Shown: positions 44,001 to 52,849 of the stretch, piece after piece
Numbering within the stretch: position 1 is the first letter of the stretch
Layout: each line of letters starts with the position of its first letter
NCBI GenBank assembly: GCA_018699955.1
Contig: JABISG010000007.1
Location: 1 to 53,092 of the forward strand
DNA: 53,092 nucleotides
Source: Planctomycetaceae bacterium
Lineage (GTDB): Bacteria; Planctomycetota; Planctomycetia; Planctomycetales; Planctomycetaceae
Direction of reading: 5' to 3'
Made by a program: the position numbers and the translations under genes
Notes under the pieces: generated by a model
What the model was told of the DNA's origin: nothing
The model's input: only the letters and a program-made list of their open reading frames with translations
Databases searched by the model: none

Positions 44001-45033
44001 TGACGGCTTTGTGTTGGTAAAACAATTGCAGGAACGATCGCCGGAACTGATGTCGCGGTGCATCATGTTGCTGAGTTCGGGTGAGCGATCGGAGGATGTT
44101 GCCCGCTGCGAGGAACTGGGAAAGGTTGCCTATCTGCTCAAGCCGATCAATCAGTCTGAGCTGTTCGACGTTGTCGTTGCGGTCACCTGTGGAGAGACGC
44201 TGTTAAATCCGATCCCCGATCAGAGCGAGCCACTTGGTACCAGGATTCCCGATCCATTGAAGATTCTGCTCGTGGAAGACAGCCTGTACAACCAGAAGTT
44301 GGCGGTTGGCGTTTTGCAGAAACGGGGTCACCATGTTTCGGTCGCCGAAAATGGCAAGGAGGCAATTGCCGCCGTCGAACGAGAACAATTCGATCTGGTG
44401 TTGATGGACATTCAAATGCCTGTGATGGACGGCTTGGAAGCCACGCAAGTGATACGCAATCGGGAACGCCAGAGCGGGCGGCACGTGCCAATCATTGCGA
44501 TGACTGCGCAGGCAATGTCTGGTGATCGCGAACGTTGCCTCGAAGTCGGCATGGATGGGTATTTGTCGAAACCGGTTCGAGCAGCAAAGTTGTACGAGGC
44601 GATTGAGTCGATCGCGCCGCAACGGGCGGCTGACTTGGGGAACACCGACGAGATATTGGACGGCGATGAAGCCAAGACGCCTTTCGATTGGTCGATCGCA
44701 CTGGGCGCAACGGGTGGCGACCGGGAATTGTTGAGGGAAGTCATTGGTGAGTTTCTCATCGAGTTTCCACGGCTCATCGAGCAGGCGCAAACGGCCATCC
44801 GCGCCGGTGACGCACCAACCGGTTGCCGAGCGGCGCACACGATCAAAGGAGCTTTAAGGACGCTGGGAGCCGATTCCGCCAGCAAACGCGCAGAAGCATT
44901 TGAAACCGTGTTGCGAAGCGGATCGTTTGAATCTGCCGACAAGTCGCTCGATGTTCTCACCGCGGAAGTCGATGCGCTGATGCCCGAAATCCTGGCCTTC
45001 GCGAGGGAAGATGAAGAAGTGAAAAAACCGTGA
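41095..45033 (+). CDS. Soluble multi-PAS hybrid histidine kinase with two receivers and HPt
   Basis: About 1312 residues without TM segments. Order: five PAS/PAC units (starting near ADPQAVVVMDERGGIAWVN, ESLPLNVFQKNLDGQFTFVN, AALDCIITHDREGRIIDFN, TAFDAYVAADANGIITEWN and ESNIIGIMFTDFGGQITEAN). HisKA follows with NMSHEIRTPMNAIVGMTEI (His671), HATPase ([26 protein letters not shown]), receiver 1 (Asp963, LILIDAHMPGIDG), receiver 2 (Asp1105, LVLMDIQMPVMDG) and C-terminal HPt (His1248, AAHTIKGALRTLGA). The final HPt allows a complete His-Asp-His relay to a separate regulator; the receiver-ATPase gene 126 bp downstream is the nearest candidate. GGAG precedes the ATG at 41095. The signal is probably cytoplasmic or a diffusible redox or small-molecule cue; PAS ligands are not readable. 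Confidence 0.92.
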   Translation: MGNEPTDLNSEATIRQLESLMDADPQAVVVMDERGGIAWVNSTLESLFGFLPGELIGKPIETLVPERFHMSHVADRQAFLTQPQLIARPGRQVIGKRKDGTEFPVELGLNPLQLSDGVLVVGSIVDVSRRVEAELALEETEARYRSLVESLPLNVFQKNLDGQFTFVNRRMCKAMRRKSTEILGRTDADFFPPEPAAKYRSDDVNIATTGQVLEDVEEHISSETGEKIYVHVLKAPLRDAKGKIVGTQGMFWDVSARRRAEEALHEVETRQKAIVEAALDCIITHDREGRIIDFNAAAERTFGYRRDEVIGKDMAELLFPPRPRDRHRANIDRYTFSQEEGSLVGHRLEIPAVRKNGEEFVGEFAMQPLVLGGVTVFTVFLRDVTERSQAAEALRSSEERARQIVETAFDAYVAADANGIITEWNAQSEKMFGWPREEVIGKLLSATIIPNRYAEQHEQGMRRYWETGEARILNQRLELTALHLDGHEFPVEMTIWPLEVEGTTHFHAFIHDISRRKEAEAEIRQSNARIRRLVESNIIGIMFTDFGGQITEANDAFLNIVGYTREDLDANEIKWDAMTPPEYRELDDRAVAQLKQTGRCEPWEKEYFRKDGTRVPVLLGVAMLEGSKTDCLCFVLDMSAQKRAEAEIQAAKEAADEANRAKSAFLANMSHEIRTPMNAIVGMTEILLDDVLSAQQREYLSIIDSSAESLTVLIDDILDYSKIEAGRMELENKEFRLPDCLAGTLKSLAVPAYKQGLELVCDIRSDVPELVIGDQTRLRQILVNLVGNAIKFTPSGEVVVSVETLSRTDDEIEIHFVVSDTGIGIPEDRRKLIFGVFEQVDSSMARKFGGTGLGLAICARLTELMQGRMWLESEEGVGSQFHFTMRLKLAAESSADSTSDDLNVIQGMRVLVVDDNASSRHALTEIVHRWHMQPTAVSNAETALEALTASVGNDHEFGLILIDAHMPGIDGFVLVKQLQERSPELMSRCIMLLSSGERSEDVARCEELGKVAYLLKPINQSELFDVVVAVTCGETLLNPIPDQSEPLGTRIPDPLKILLVEDSLYNQKLAVGVLQKRGHHVSVAENGKEAIAAVEREQFDLVLMDIQMPVMDGLEATQVIRNRERQSGRHVPIIAMTAQAMSGDRERCLEVGMDGYLSKPVRAAKLYEAIESIAPQRAADLGNTDEILDGDEAKTPFDWSIALGATGGDRELLREVIGEFLIEFPRLIEQAQTAIRAGDAPTGCRAAHTIKGALRTLGADSASKRAEAFETVLRSGSFESADKSLDVLTAEVDALMPEILAFAREDEEVKKP

Positions 45034-45159
45034 CACATTTCCCCGCGAATGGTTCACAATGCGAGCGGCTTCACAGTTTGTCGATGACTTCACGTTGTCG
45101 GCGTTTTGCAAACTCGACCGCGTGCATGTGCAAAGACGATTCAATCCGGATGAACAACG

Positions 45160-46071
45160 ATGACAACTGTGCTTGTGGTAGACGACTCGCCGGTTGATTG
45201 CAAACTGGCCGGAGGCTTGCTCGAACGGGACTCCGACTGGAATGTTGTTTACGCGGCAAACGGCGCGCGGGCGCTCGAACAGATCGAATTGCATATTCCC
45301 GATCTTGTCTTGACCGACATGCAGATGCCCGAAATGGACGGATTGGAACTCGTCTCGGCCGTCCGCAAAGAGTACCCACTGATTCCCGTCATCTTGATGA
45401 CCGGTCAGGGAAGCGAAGAGATAGCCGTCAAAGCACTTCAACGGGGCGCGGCCAGTTATGTCTCCAAGCGAAAGCTCGCTCTCGATCTCGTCGACACAGT
45501 TCAACTCGTACTCTCGGCCGCCGGTGATGACCGTTCCTACAGCCAGCTAATGAACCGCATGACGACCAGTGGTTGTCAATTCGTCCTCGAAAACAACCTT
45601 TCGCTGATCGCATCGGCCGTGCAATATCTGCAGGAGGCCGTCACCAATTTGAGAATCTGTGACGATGCCGACCGGCTGCGCGTGGGGGTCGCGTTGGAGG
45701 AAGCTCTGTTGAACGCGTATTACCACGGGAATCTGCAGATCAGTTCGGAGTTGCGAGAACAGGACCACCGGGCTTACTACGATCTGGCACGCGAGCGAAC
45801 CAAACAACTCCCGTTTTGCGAACGGCGAATTTATGTTGATGCCAGATTCACCCCCGATGAAGCAATCTACGTCATTCGGGATGAAGGCGAAGGTTTCGAT
45901 GCATCGACAATTCCCGATCCAACCGATCCAGCAAACCTGGAGCGTTCAAGTGGTCGCGGGCGGCTGCTGATGCAAACTTTCATGGACGAAGTAATCTACA
46001 ACGACGTCGGCAACCAGGTCACCTGCATCAAACGCCGCAGTCTAGCTGTGGATGAAAACGATGGCGAATAG
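45160..46071 (+). CDS. Receiver fused to an RsbW-like HATPase domain
   Basis: 303 residues: an N-terminal receiver (TVLVVDDSPVDCKL, Asp53 in VLTDMQMPEMDG, Lys in YVSKRKL) followed by a HATPase_c_2 domain of the anti-sigma/serine kinase type. N-box: RVGVALEEALLNAYYHGN; G1/G2: IRDEGEGFDASTIPDP and SSGRGRLLM. RsbW/SpoIIAB kinases phosphorylate anti-sigma-factor antagonists and hold sigma factors, so this protein may link a phosphorelay to a partner-switching system. No matching antagonist or sigma gene is in the window. It follows the PAS hybrid kinase on the same strand. Confidence 0.87.
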   Translation: MTTVLVVDDSPVDCKLAGGLLERDSDWNVVYAANGARALEQIELHIPDLVLTDMQMPEMDGLELVSAVRKEYPLIPVILMTGQGSEEIAVKALQRGAASYVSKRKLALDLVDTVQLVLSAAGDDRSYSQLMNRMTTSGCQFVLENNLSLIASAVQYLQEAVTNLRICDDADRLRVGVALEEALLNAYYHGNLQISSELREQDHRAYYDLARERTKQLPFCERRIYVDARFTPDEAIYVIRDEGEGFDASTIPDPTDPANLERSSGRGRLLMQTFMDEVIYNDVGNQVTCIKRRSLAVDENDGE

Positions 46072-46172
46072 AGAATCGTCAGCAGTTCTTCCTCTGTGTT
46101 TCAGACATTTCTGAATGTCGCTGTTTCGTCAACACACGCTGACCTGAAAGTGATCGCTGAAGAAAGCACAAC

Positions 46173-47588
46173 ATGAACCGATTACCGACGTTTTTCCCGA
46201 TTGCCGCCGTCCTGCTTGCTGCCTTTCTTTCGCCGACCATCGCGGCGGATCAGCCAAACGTGTTGTTTATTGCCGTTGATGATCTCAACGACTGGATCGG
46301 CTGTCTGGGCGGACATCCCGATTGCAAGTCGCCCAACATCGATGCGCTGGCGCGACGCGGCATGTTGTTCACCCATTCGTACTGCGCTGTTCCTGCCTGC
46401 AATCCATCGCGGGCCGCCCTGATGACCGGCATTCGCCCCTGGACGTCGGGCGTCTATCAGAATTCGCAACCGTGGCGGCCGGCCATGCCCAAAGCTGTCA
46501 CCTTGCCGCAGCATTTTATGGCGAATGGATACCAGGCCGTCGGCTCCGGAAAGATTTATCACGGCCGTTATCCCGATCCGCCATCGTGGCACAACTACCT
46601 GAGCAAAGGAGCCGACCCGAAACCATCACAGGCTGTACTGGCCGATCCACGGAGCCGCGCCGGCGGCGTCATTTGGGGTGTGCTCGACGTCGATGACAGC
46701 AAGATGGACGACCACAAAATGGTCGATTACGCCGTCGAGTATCTGAAGCAGAAGCACGAGAAGCCATTCTTTCTCGCATGCGGGTTATTCCGCCCGCACA
46801 TGCCCTGGCAGGTTCCGCGAAAATATTACGACATGTACCCGCCGGAGAAGATCACGCTGCCGGATGTTCCAGCGAATGATCTGGACGATGTGCCTACGGC
46901 CGGCGTGAAGATGGCACGGCCCAAGGGGGACCATGCCACGATGCTGCGGACGGGCAACTGGCGACATGCCGTGCAGGCGTATCTGGCAAGCATCTCGTTC
47001 GCCGATGCAGAGGTCGGCCGCTTGATGAAGGCTCTCGACGCGAGTCCGTATTCAGGGAACACCATCGTCGTTTTGTGGGGCGATCACGGTTGGCATTTGG
47101 GCGAAAAGAGTCACTGGCGGAAATTTGCGCTGTGGGAAGAAGCAACCCGCGCTCCGCTGATAATGGTTGCCCCCGGCATCACGAAGCCGGGCAGCGTCTG
47201 CCGACGCACCGTTGATTTTATGCACATCTACCCCACGCTGGCTGAACTTTGCGGGCTGCCCATCGGCGACCAATTGGAAGGTCGCAGCATGTTGCCGTTG
47301 CTGAAGAATCCGGCCGCCGAGTGGAAACTGCCCGCCATCACCACGCATGGCCGCAACAATCACGCCGTCCGCAGCGAGCGCTGGCGTTATATCCGCTACG
47401 CCAACGGCGATGAGGAACTCTACGATCACGATGCCGATCCAATGGAGTGGAAGAACCTTGCATCCAAATCGCAATTGGCCAAAGTGAAACGGGAACTGGC
47501 CGCCTGGCTGCCGAAGAAGAATGCTGCAAACGCTCCATTCGACAAGAGATCCGGTCGCCGAAGAACCAAGAAAAAGAAGACGCCCTGA
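46173..47588 (+). CDS. Secreted sulfatase, iduronate-2-sulfatase-like
   Basis: 471-residue arylsulfatase-family enzyme with signal peptide ending near FLSPTIAA. The FGly site is Cys76 in ACNPSRAALMTG (CxPSR), which needs a formylglycine-generating enzyme not seen here. Metal ligands appear in VLFIAVDDLND and WGDHGWHLGEKS. The sequence resembles iduronate-2-sulfatase-type members common in Planctomycetota, which desulfate polysaccharides; the actual glycan is unknown. The C-terminal ~20 residues are Lys/Arg-rich (RSGRRRTKKKKTP). No carbohydrate-active neighbours are present, so it seems isolated. Confidence 0.9.
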   Translation: MNRLPTFFPIAAVLLAAFLSPTIAADQPNVLFIAVDDLNDWIGCLGGHPDCKSPNIDALARRGMLFTHSYCAVPACNPSRAALMTGIRPWTSGVYQNSQPWRPAMPKAVTLPQHFMANGYQAVGSGKIYHGRYPDPPSWHNYLSKGADPKPSQAVLADPRSRAGGVIWGVLDVDDSKMDDHKMVDYAVEYLKQKHEKPFFLACGLFRPHMPWQVPRKYYDMYPPEKITLPDVPANDLDDVPTAGVKMARPKGDHATMLRTGNWRHAVQAYLASISFADAEVGRLMKALDASPYSGNTIVVLWGDHGWHLGEKSHWRKFALWEEATRAPLIMVAPGITKPGSVCRRTVDFMHIYPTLAELCGLPIGDQLEGRSMLPLLKNPAAEWKLPAITTHGRNNHAVRSERWRYIRYANGDEELYDHDADPMEWKNLASKSQLAKVKRELAAWLPKKNAANAPFDKRSGRRRTKKKKTP

Positions 47589-47595
47589 TTCAATC

Positions 47596-48447
47596 ATGGT
47601 GAGCACAACGAAGCAACCAAACCGACCGACCGTGGCTGCGGTCATCACCATGTGCGCGCTCGTGGCCGTCGCGGTGAGCTTCGACGTGCTGGCGCCGGTG
47701 TCTTATGACCCGGGACTGCTGTATCTGCCTGTGATTTTGGTGGTGGCTTGGCGATTCCGAATCCCCGTCGCACTTGGACTGTTGCTGTTGGTTACACCGA
47801 TCCGGTTGATTGGCGCTGCGAACCCGTTGGCGTCTGAGTTCATCTGGTCTGTCTGTTCCTGGCTCGGCGTGTATTTCCTGGTTGTTCTGCTGACCGTTCT
47901 GTTGAGGCGGTCGGTCGAACGGGAAAGGCAACTCGCGCGGACTGACACGCTCACCGGTTTGGCAAACCGGACGGCGCTACTGGAACGTATTGAGGCCGAA
48001 CTCAATCGCGGTCGGCGAAAGGGATCGCCGCTCAGTGTGGCCTACATCGATTGCGATCACTTCAAGCAAATCAACGATCAGCACGGCCACGCGGTCGGCG
48101 ACCGCGTGCTAGAGCAAACCGCCACCGCGATGAAGAAATCAACACGCAACTACGATCTCGTCGCCCGCACTGGTGGGGACGAATTCGTCATCGTGCTACC
48201 CGAAACGGCTGCTGAGGAAACCCGGATTGTGATTGGCCGGATCCAGGATGATTTATCGCAATTAATGCGAGACAACAATTGGGACGTCTCATTCAGTATC
48301 GGTGCAGTCACGTTTGTTGAATTCCCTTCATCGGCCGCCGACGCGGTTCATGCGGCCGACGAATTAATGTATGCCGTCAAACAGGCCGGCAAGAACGGTG
48401 TTGGCTACAGTGTCGTCGGCGCCGAGACTTTGACGAGCACCGGTTAA
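47596..48447 (+). CDS. Membrane diguanylate cyclase (GGDEF)
   Basis: 283 residues: an N-terminal integral membrane region of several short helices (VAAVITMCALVAVAVSFDVL through WLGVYFLVVLLTVLL), then a GGDEF domain. The active-site loop GGDEF is at residues 193-197 and is intact; the product-inhibition I-site RNYD sits exactly five residues before it. It should make c-di-GMP under feedback control. No EAL or HD-GYP domain is attached. The ATG at 47596 is 7 bp after the sulfatase stop; an upstream start would overlap that gene by 68 bp and lack membrane character. The sensory region is unfamiliar. Confidence 0.9.
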   Translation: MVSTTKQPNRPTVAAVITMCALVAVAVSFDVLAPVSYDPGLLYLPVILVVAWRFRIPVALGLLLLVTPIRLIGAANPLASEFIWSVCSWLGVYFLVVLLTVLLRRSVERERQLARTDTLTGLANRTALLERIEAELNRGRRKGSPLSVAYIDCDHFKQINDQHGHAVGDRVLEQTATAMKKSTRNYDLVARTGGDEFVIVLPETAAEETRIVIGRIQDDLSQLMRDNNWDVSFSIGAVTFVEFPSSAADAVHAADELMYAVKQAGKNGVGYSVVGAETLTSTG

Positions 48448-48552
48448 CCCCACTTCCGCGCGTTCGCAATTCTCAGTTGACGGTGAACCACGGAGTTCGT
48501 TTGTTCGTTTCAATGTCTGAATCACAATACGAATTTTACGGAGTTGGAATCG

Positions 48553-49224
48553 ATGGGCTCCTTTGCGATGGTCGCTGCGATGATCGTCGGCACGATATTG
48601 CTGATGGCGGTCATCTTCATTAGGACGCGGATCAGGGAAAAGAAACGAACCGAAAACCTCCGAGCAATTGCCGCCGAACTGTCGTTCGGCTTTGCCGAAG
48701 GCGACGAACGATTGCTCGCTCATCTGGGGGAATTCCCGCTCTTTTCAAAGGGGAGTGATCGCAAGATGAATAACGTTTTGCAGGGAACGAGTAGTGATAC
48801 CGAGGTCTCACTCTTCGATTATCGCTACACAACCAGCAACGGTAAGAACTCCCAAATACACCGCCAAACGGCCGTTTGCTTCCGATCCAAACGACTCGAT
48901 CTGCCGAATTTTACGCTCCAGCCCGAAAGTTGGTTTCACAAGATTGGCACCATGCTCGGATATCAGGATATCGACTTTGCCGACTACCCGGAGTTTTCCC
49001 GAAAGTACCTGCTCCGCGGCGATGATGAGGAGAGTGTCCGGGATCTGTTCACCGCGGCAACCATCGAACAGCTTGATGGGCAAACTGGCATCTGCCTCGA
49101 AGGACGCGGTAACTGGTTGATTGTGTACCGCGCGGGCAAGCGTGCTAAACCAATGGAAGTGCAGGATTTCCTTGCCACCGGTTTCGACGTGTATGCTGCC
49201 TTTGCACACGAATCCGTTACCTGA
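48553..49224 (+). CDS. Membrane-anchored hypothetical, tandem paralogue 1
   Basis: About 223 residues with one N-terminal TM segment (MVAAMIVGTILLMAVIFI), a basic stop-transfer (RTRIREKKRTE) and a soluble C-terminal domain of unknown function. Shared with the next gene: LSFxFAxxDExLLxHLGxFPLFSxG, NVLxGTSS, TEVSxFDYxYTT and YPEFSRxYLLR. The ATG at 48553 has CGGAG upstream, as in the second copy. The domain is unknown to me. Confidence 0.72.
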   Translation: MGSFAMVAAMIVGTILLMAVIFIRTRIREKKRTENLRAIAAELSFGFAEGDERLLAHLGEFPLFSKGSDRKMNNVLQGTSSDTEVSLFDYRYTTSNGKNSQIHRQTAVCFRSKRLDLPNFTLQPESWFHKIGTMLGYQDIDFADYPEFSRKYLLRGDDEESVRDLFTAATIEQLDGQTGICLEGRGNWLIVYRAGKRAKPMEVQDFLATGFDVYAAFAHESVT

Positions 49225-49311
49225 CATGGCCATCATATTTCGTGGCTGTCATTGCAACACCAAGGCGGTATCATACTTGGAGTACCCCACGACAAAACGG
49301 AGTTGAAATTG

Positions 49312-49983
49312 ATGGAAGATTTCCCGACAGCAGCAGTGTTTATCGTTGGCGCGATAGCACTAATGGCGGTCCTGGTCTTTGTGGGCCGCCTTAAGGAAAA
49401 GAAGCGGACCGAAGCGTTGCGGGAAGTTGCTGCCAATTTATCGTTCGAGTTCGCCGATAGTGACGAACAACTGCTCTCCCATTTGGGCAGTTTCCCTCTC
49501 TTTTCGCAGGGCAGTTCTCGAAAGATGAAGAACGTCTTGCGCGGCACGAGCAGCAACACTGAAGTGTCATTTTTCGACTATCAGTATACAACCAGCGGTG
49601 GAGACGATTCGACCACGCACCAACAGACCGGCATCTGTTTCCGATCCGAGCGGCTACAGCTACCGAACTTTGAGTTGCGCCCCGAATACTGGTATCACAA
49701 AATTGGCAACATTTTCGGATACCAAGATATCAACTTTGACGACTACCCCGAGTTTTCCCGACGATACTTGTTGCGGAGCGATGACGAAGATGGAGCGCGT
49801 GATCTGTTTACCGCATCTGCAATCGAACACCTTGAAGGGCAATCGGATATCTGCGCCGAAGGACGCGACGATCGTCTGATCGTTTACCGCGCTGGTACAC
49901 GCGTCAAGCCACTGGAACTGCCGGATTTCCTTGCGACCGGATTCGACGTTTTTGCGGCCTTTACGCGCGAATCCGATGTGTGA
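49312..49983 (+). CDS. Membrane-anchored hypothetical, tandem paralogue 2
   Basis: About 223 residues, same architecture as its neighbour: TM (AAVFIVGAIALMAVLVFVG), basic RLKEKKRTEAL, soluble domain ending DFLATGFDVFAAFTRES. Identity between the two is clearly above half by eye, so this is a tandem duplication, with about 90 bp between them. The ATG at 49312 has the same ACGGAGTTG-type leader as copy 1. An earlier start would add unrelated residues. Confidence 0.72.
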   Translation: MEDFPTAAVFIVGAIALMAVLVFVGRLKEKKRTEALREVAANLSFEFADSDEQLLSHLGSFPLFSQGSSRKMKNVLRGTSSNTEVSFFDYQYTTSGGDDSTTHQQTGICFRSERLQLPNFELRPEYWYHKIGNIFGYQDINFDDYPEFSRRYLLRSDDEDGARDLFTASAIEHLEGQSDICAEGRDDRLIVYRAGTRVKPLELPDFLATGFDVFAAFTRESDV

Positions 49984-50067
49984 ACTGATCGGCTCACCTG
50001 TTCCCATCAAAAGCAGCTTATGCTACAATCGGTAATCGCACACTCGCATGACATAATGGGCTGATAT

Positions 50068-51474
50068 ATGTCCAAACCGACAGAACGACATCCGGTGGGT
50101 TGCCAGGAATTCCGCCGCGCCTCGAAGTTAACGCGACGCGATGCGTTGCATGTCGGCGGGCTCTTCGGTGTCGGCCTGTCGCTGCCGCAGTTATTGAGTC
50201 AACGGGCGGCGGCGAACGATGAATCTCGCGGATCATTCGGCCGCGCGAAGCAAGTCATCATGCTGTACCTGCATGGAGGTCATCCGCAGCAGGAAACGTT
50301 CGATCCCAAACCGGACGGTCCCACGGCAGTACGCGGCGAGTTCGGTGACATCGCAACCAGCTTGCCCGGCGTCCGCTTCTCCGAACTGCTGCCACAGTCG
50401 GCACGCATCATGCACAAGCTGGCTATCATTCGTTCGATGTCGCACGAAAACCCCAACCACGTAACCGCCAGCCTGCCCGCCAACACGGGACACAAACATC
50501 CGCCGGGAACACCGCAGACCGATTTTCCGCCGACGAACGATGATTTCCCCCCGTTTGGAGCCGTCCTCGATTCGGTTAGACCAAGGCAAGACCGCTTGCC
50601 AGGTTGGGTTCGCATCGGTCCGCTGATGCGGCGCAGCAACGGCACCGTTTTGCACGGGCAGTTGCCCGGGTTTCTTGGCGCGAAACACAACAGTTTTGTC
50701 GTCGATCAGCAGCTGCAGAAGCAAGACGTAAAAATCGAAGCCATTCAGCCTCGCGACGGATTGACGTCGGCACGTCTCTCGTCGCGGCGGCAATTGCTGG
50801 CACAATTCGACGAACACCGGCGGCTCGTCGATCAGTCACCCGATGCGGGATCGCTCGATGCGTATTACCAGAAAGCGTTCGGATTGCTCGGCTCAGCCAA
50901 GACTCGGCAGGCATTCGATCTCGCTTCGGAATCCACAGCGACACGCGACCGTTACGGTCGCAGTGAATTTGGGCAACGTTGCCTGCTCGCCCGACGGCTC
51001 GCTGAAGCGGGAGTGCCGATGGTCAACGTGAGCTACTGCCACACGCCGCGCGGTTCGTGGGACACACACAGCGGCAACTTCAAGAAGATGAAAGCAACTC
51101 TCGGCCCGGAACTCGACACCGCTTTGAGTGCGCTGGTACACGACCTGGATGAACGCGGACGTCTCGACGACACGCTGGTCGTCGTCAACGCGGAATTCGG
51201 CCGTACGCCGAAAATCAATAAGAATGCCGGACGTGACCACTGGCCTTGGGTTTACTCGCTGGTGTTGGCAGGCGCCGGTGTGAAAGCGGGGAGGGTCTAC
51301 GGTGCGTCGGACAATTCCGCCGCCTATCCTGCGGAAACTCCACACGAACAGCGCGATTTCGCAGCCACGCTGTATCACCTGATGGGCGTCGATCCAGAGA
51401 CCGTCTTGTACGATGCAGTCAATCGCCCGAATCGTCTGGTGATCGGCAAACCGATCGACGGCCTGCTGGCGTAA
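50068..51474 (+). CDS. DUF1501 secreted protein
   Basis: 468 residues of the DUF1501 family. The N-terminus has a weaker Tat-like motif (TRRDALHVGGLFGVGLSLPQ). Family blocks: MLYLHGGHPQQETFDPKP, RSMSHENPNHVTASLPAN, NAEFGRTPKINKNAGRDHW and LVLAGAGVKAGRVYGASD. The middle region contains a Pro-rich insert. No DUF1549/DUF1553 partner is seen; flanked by the paralogue pair and convergent with the PLD-like gene over a 22-bp gap. Confidence 0.9.
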   Translation: MSKPTERHPVGCQEFRRASKLTRRDALHVGGLFGVGLSLPQLLSQRAAANDESRGSFGRAKQVIMLYLHGGHPQQETFDPKPDGPTAVRGEFGDIATSLPGVRFSELLPQSARIMHKLAIIRSMSHENPNHVTASLPANTGHKHPPGTPQTDFPPTNDDFPPFGAVLDSVRPRQDRLPGWVRIGPLMRRSNGTVLHGQLPGFLGAKHNSFVVDQQLQKQDVKIEAIQPRDGLTSARLSSRRQLLAQFDEHRRLVDQSPDAGSLDAYYQKAFGLLGSAKTRQAFDLASESTATRDRYGRSEFGQRCLLARRLAEAGVPMVNVSYCHTPRGSWDTHSGNFKKMKATLGPELDTALSALVHDLDERGRLDDTLVVVNAEFGRTPKINKNAGRDHWPWVYSLVLAGAGVKAGRVYGASDNSAAYPAETPHEQRDFAATLYHLMGVDPETVLYDAVNRPNRLVIGKPIDGLLA

Positions 51475-51496
51475 GCAAGCGGCGAACCGTTGATTC

Positions 51497-52849
51497 TCAA
51501 AGGTGCTTTTTCAACAGCTGCGCCGGCAACCGGAAAAGTTGCATCTTTATTATCCGCATTTTTCGGGGAGAACCTGTGAGTCGTCGCGTCTGCTTGTAGC
51601 CGGGAGAATGGCAAACTCGAATTGCCCCCGCAAAGTGCTGCATCATCGACGCGCGAATTGCAGCGGTGATTCTGGCATCGGAAATCAGCACGGCGGTCTC
51701 GGTGTCGTAATACTCTGATCGCGGATGCAGGTCGTAGCTGCCGATAACGACGCAATCGTCAACCAGAATCGTCTTGGCGTGCAGCATGTTCGGCCCTCGG
51801 TATTCCCAAAGGTCGATGCCGATCCGCAGCATCGTCTCTTTCTGGTTCACATAACCGGCGTGCGCAAAAGGCTTGTCGATGCTGGCCAGCGAATTTCCCA
51901 GCAAGTGGACACGCACGCCGCGCTGCACCGCGGCTCGCAGTGCGCGTTCGATTCTGTAGGAAAGAATGAGATAGGGTGTTTCGATAATGATTTCGCGGCA
52001 CGACGAGTCGATCAATGCCAGTATCTCATCGGTAATGTCGGGCGAGATTCCGCTTACGACGCGATTCGAATGCAGAAAACGCAGCCGTGCGACTTGAACG
52101 TCAAAGACCGGACGGGGACGAAGAGATATTCGCTTGCGGCTGACGTCGGCGTCGATGTTGCACAACGCGCGGCCCAGAAATTCCGCGGGCGTTGTTAGTG
52201 GAATTCCCACAGGCGAGTCGTACGTCGTTTGTCCACAATTGCGAGATTCGCAGCGAGGGCAAAACGGCACGACGGCATCACTCGCCCACAACCGCTCGAA
52301 GTAGTCGTCGGCCTGACCGACCGTACTACCGGTGATTGCGAAATCACGGTCAACAAAGTTTGCTTCCCGGGAACGCCCGAAATAGACCGAGCCGAGATTT
52401 CGGCCGCCGACTATCATCAGGCTTCGGTCTGCGATGAGGAGCTTGTCGTGCATCCTCCGCGTGTAGCGGTGGGCATCGCGCAGCCGGAATGGATGAAACC
52501 GGCGAATTTGTACTCCGCCATCAGCGAGTTCTGCCAACACCGGCGACGCAATATGGTTCCCATACGCATCGACAATCAATCGCACCTCGACTCCGCGGCG
52601 AGCTGCCATCCACAGATGTGCAAGAACCGCATGCGAGACGTCGTCCGCTCTCAATTCAAAACAGGCGTAATCGATTCGCCATTGAGCAGAGTCGATCAAC
52701 TGGAAGCGTGCGTGCAGCGCGACCGTGTTGTCGTCGAGTATGCGCAGCGTGTCGGCAGACGATGTCTGCACGAACGCAGCTGTGCTAATCAGCAGCGTGA
52801 GCAAACACCGCAGCAGATTGCGGATTGCCGTTTGGGGGCGTCGATTCAT
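51497..52849 (-). CDS. Secreted phospholipase D-like protein
   Basis: About 450 residues from the ATG at 52849, with a leader (LLRCLLTLLISTAAFVQTSSA). Two HKD motifs define the family: HDKLLIADRSLMIVGGRN and HAKTILVDDCVVIGSYD. Between them is a CPRCESRNC segment that could bind metal. Cardiolipin synthases and PLD nucleases share this pattern; a signal peptide suggests an extracytoplasmic phospholipid or phosphodiester substrate. A longer start at 53008 would add 53 residues before the leader and is less likely. Convergent with DUF1501. Confidence 0.86.
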   Translation of the reverse strand: MNRRPQTAIRNLLRCLLTLLISTAAFVQTSSADTLRILDDNTVALHARFQLIDSAQWRIDYACFELRADDVSHAVLAHLWMAARRGVEVRLIVDAYGNHIASPVLAELADGGVQIRRFHPFRLRDAHRYTRRMHDKLLIADRSLMIVGGRNLGSVYFGRSREANFVDRDFAITGSTVGQADDYFERLWASDAVVPFCPRCESRNCGQTTYDSPVGIPLTTPAEFLGRALCNIDADVSRKRISLRPRPVFDVQVARLRFLHSNRVVSGISPDITDEILALIDSSCREIIIETPYLILSYRIERALRAAVQRGVRVHLLGNSLASIDKPFAHAGYVNQKETMLRIGIDLWEYRGPNMLHAKTILVDDCVVIGSYDLHPRSEYYDTETAVLISDARITAAIRASMMQHFAGAIRVCHSPGYKQTRRLTGSPRKMRIIKMQLFRLPAQLLKKHL

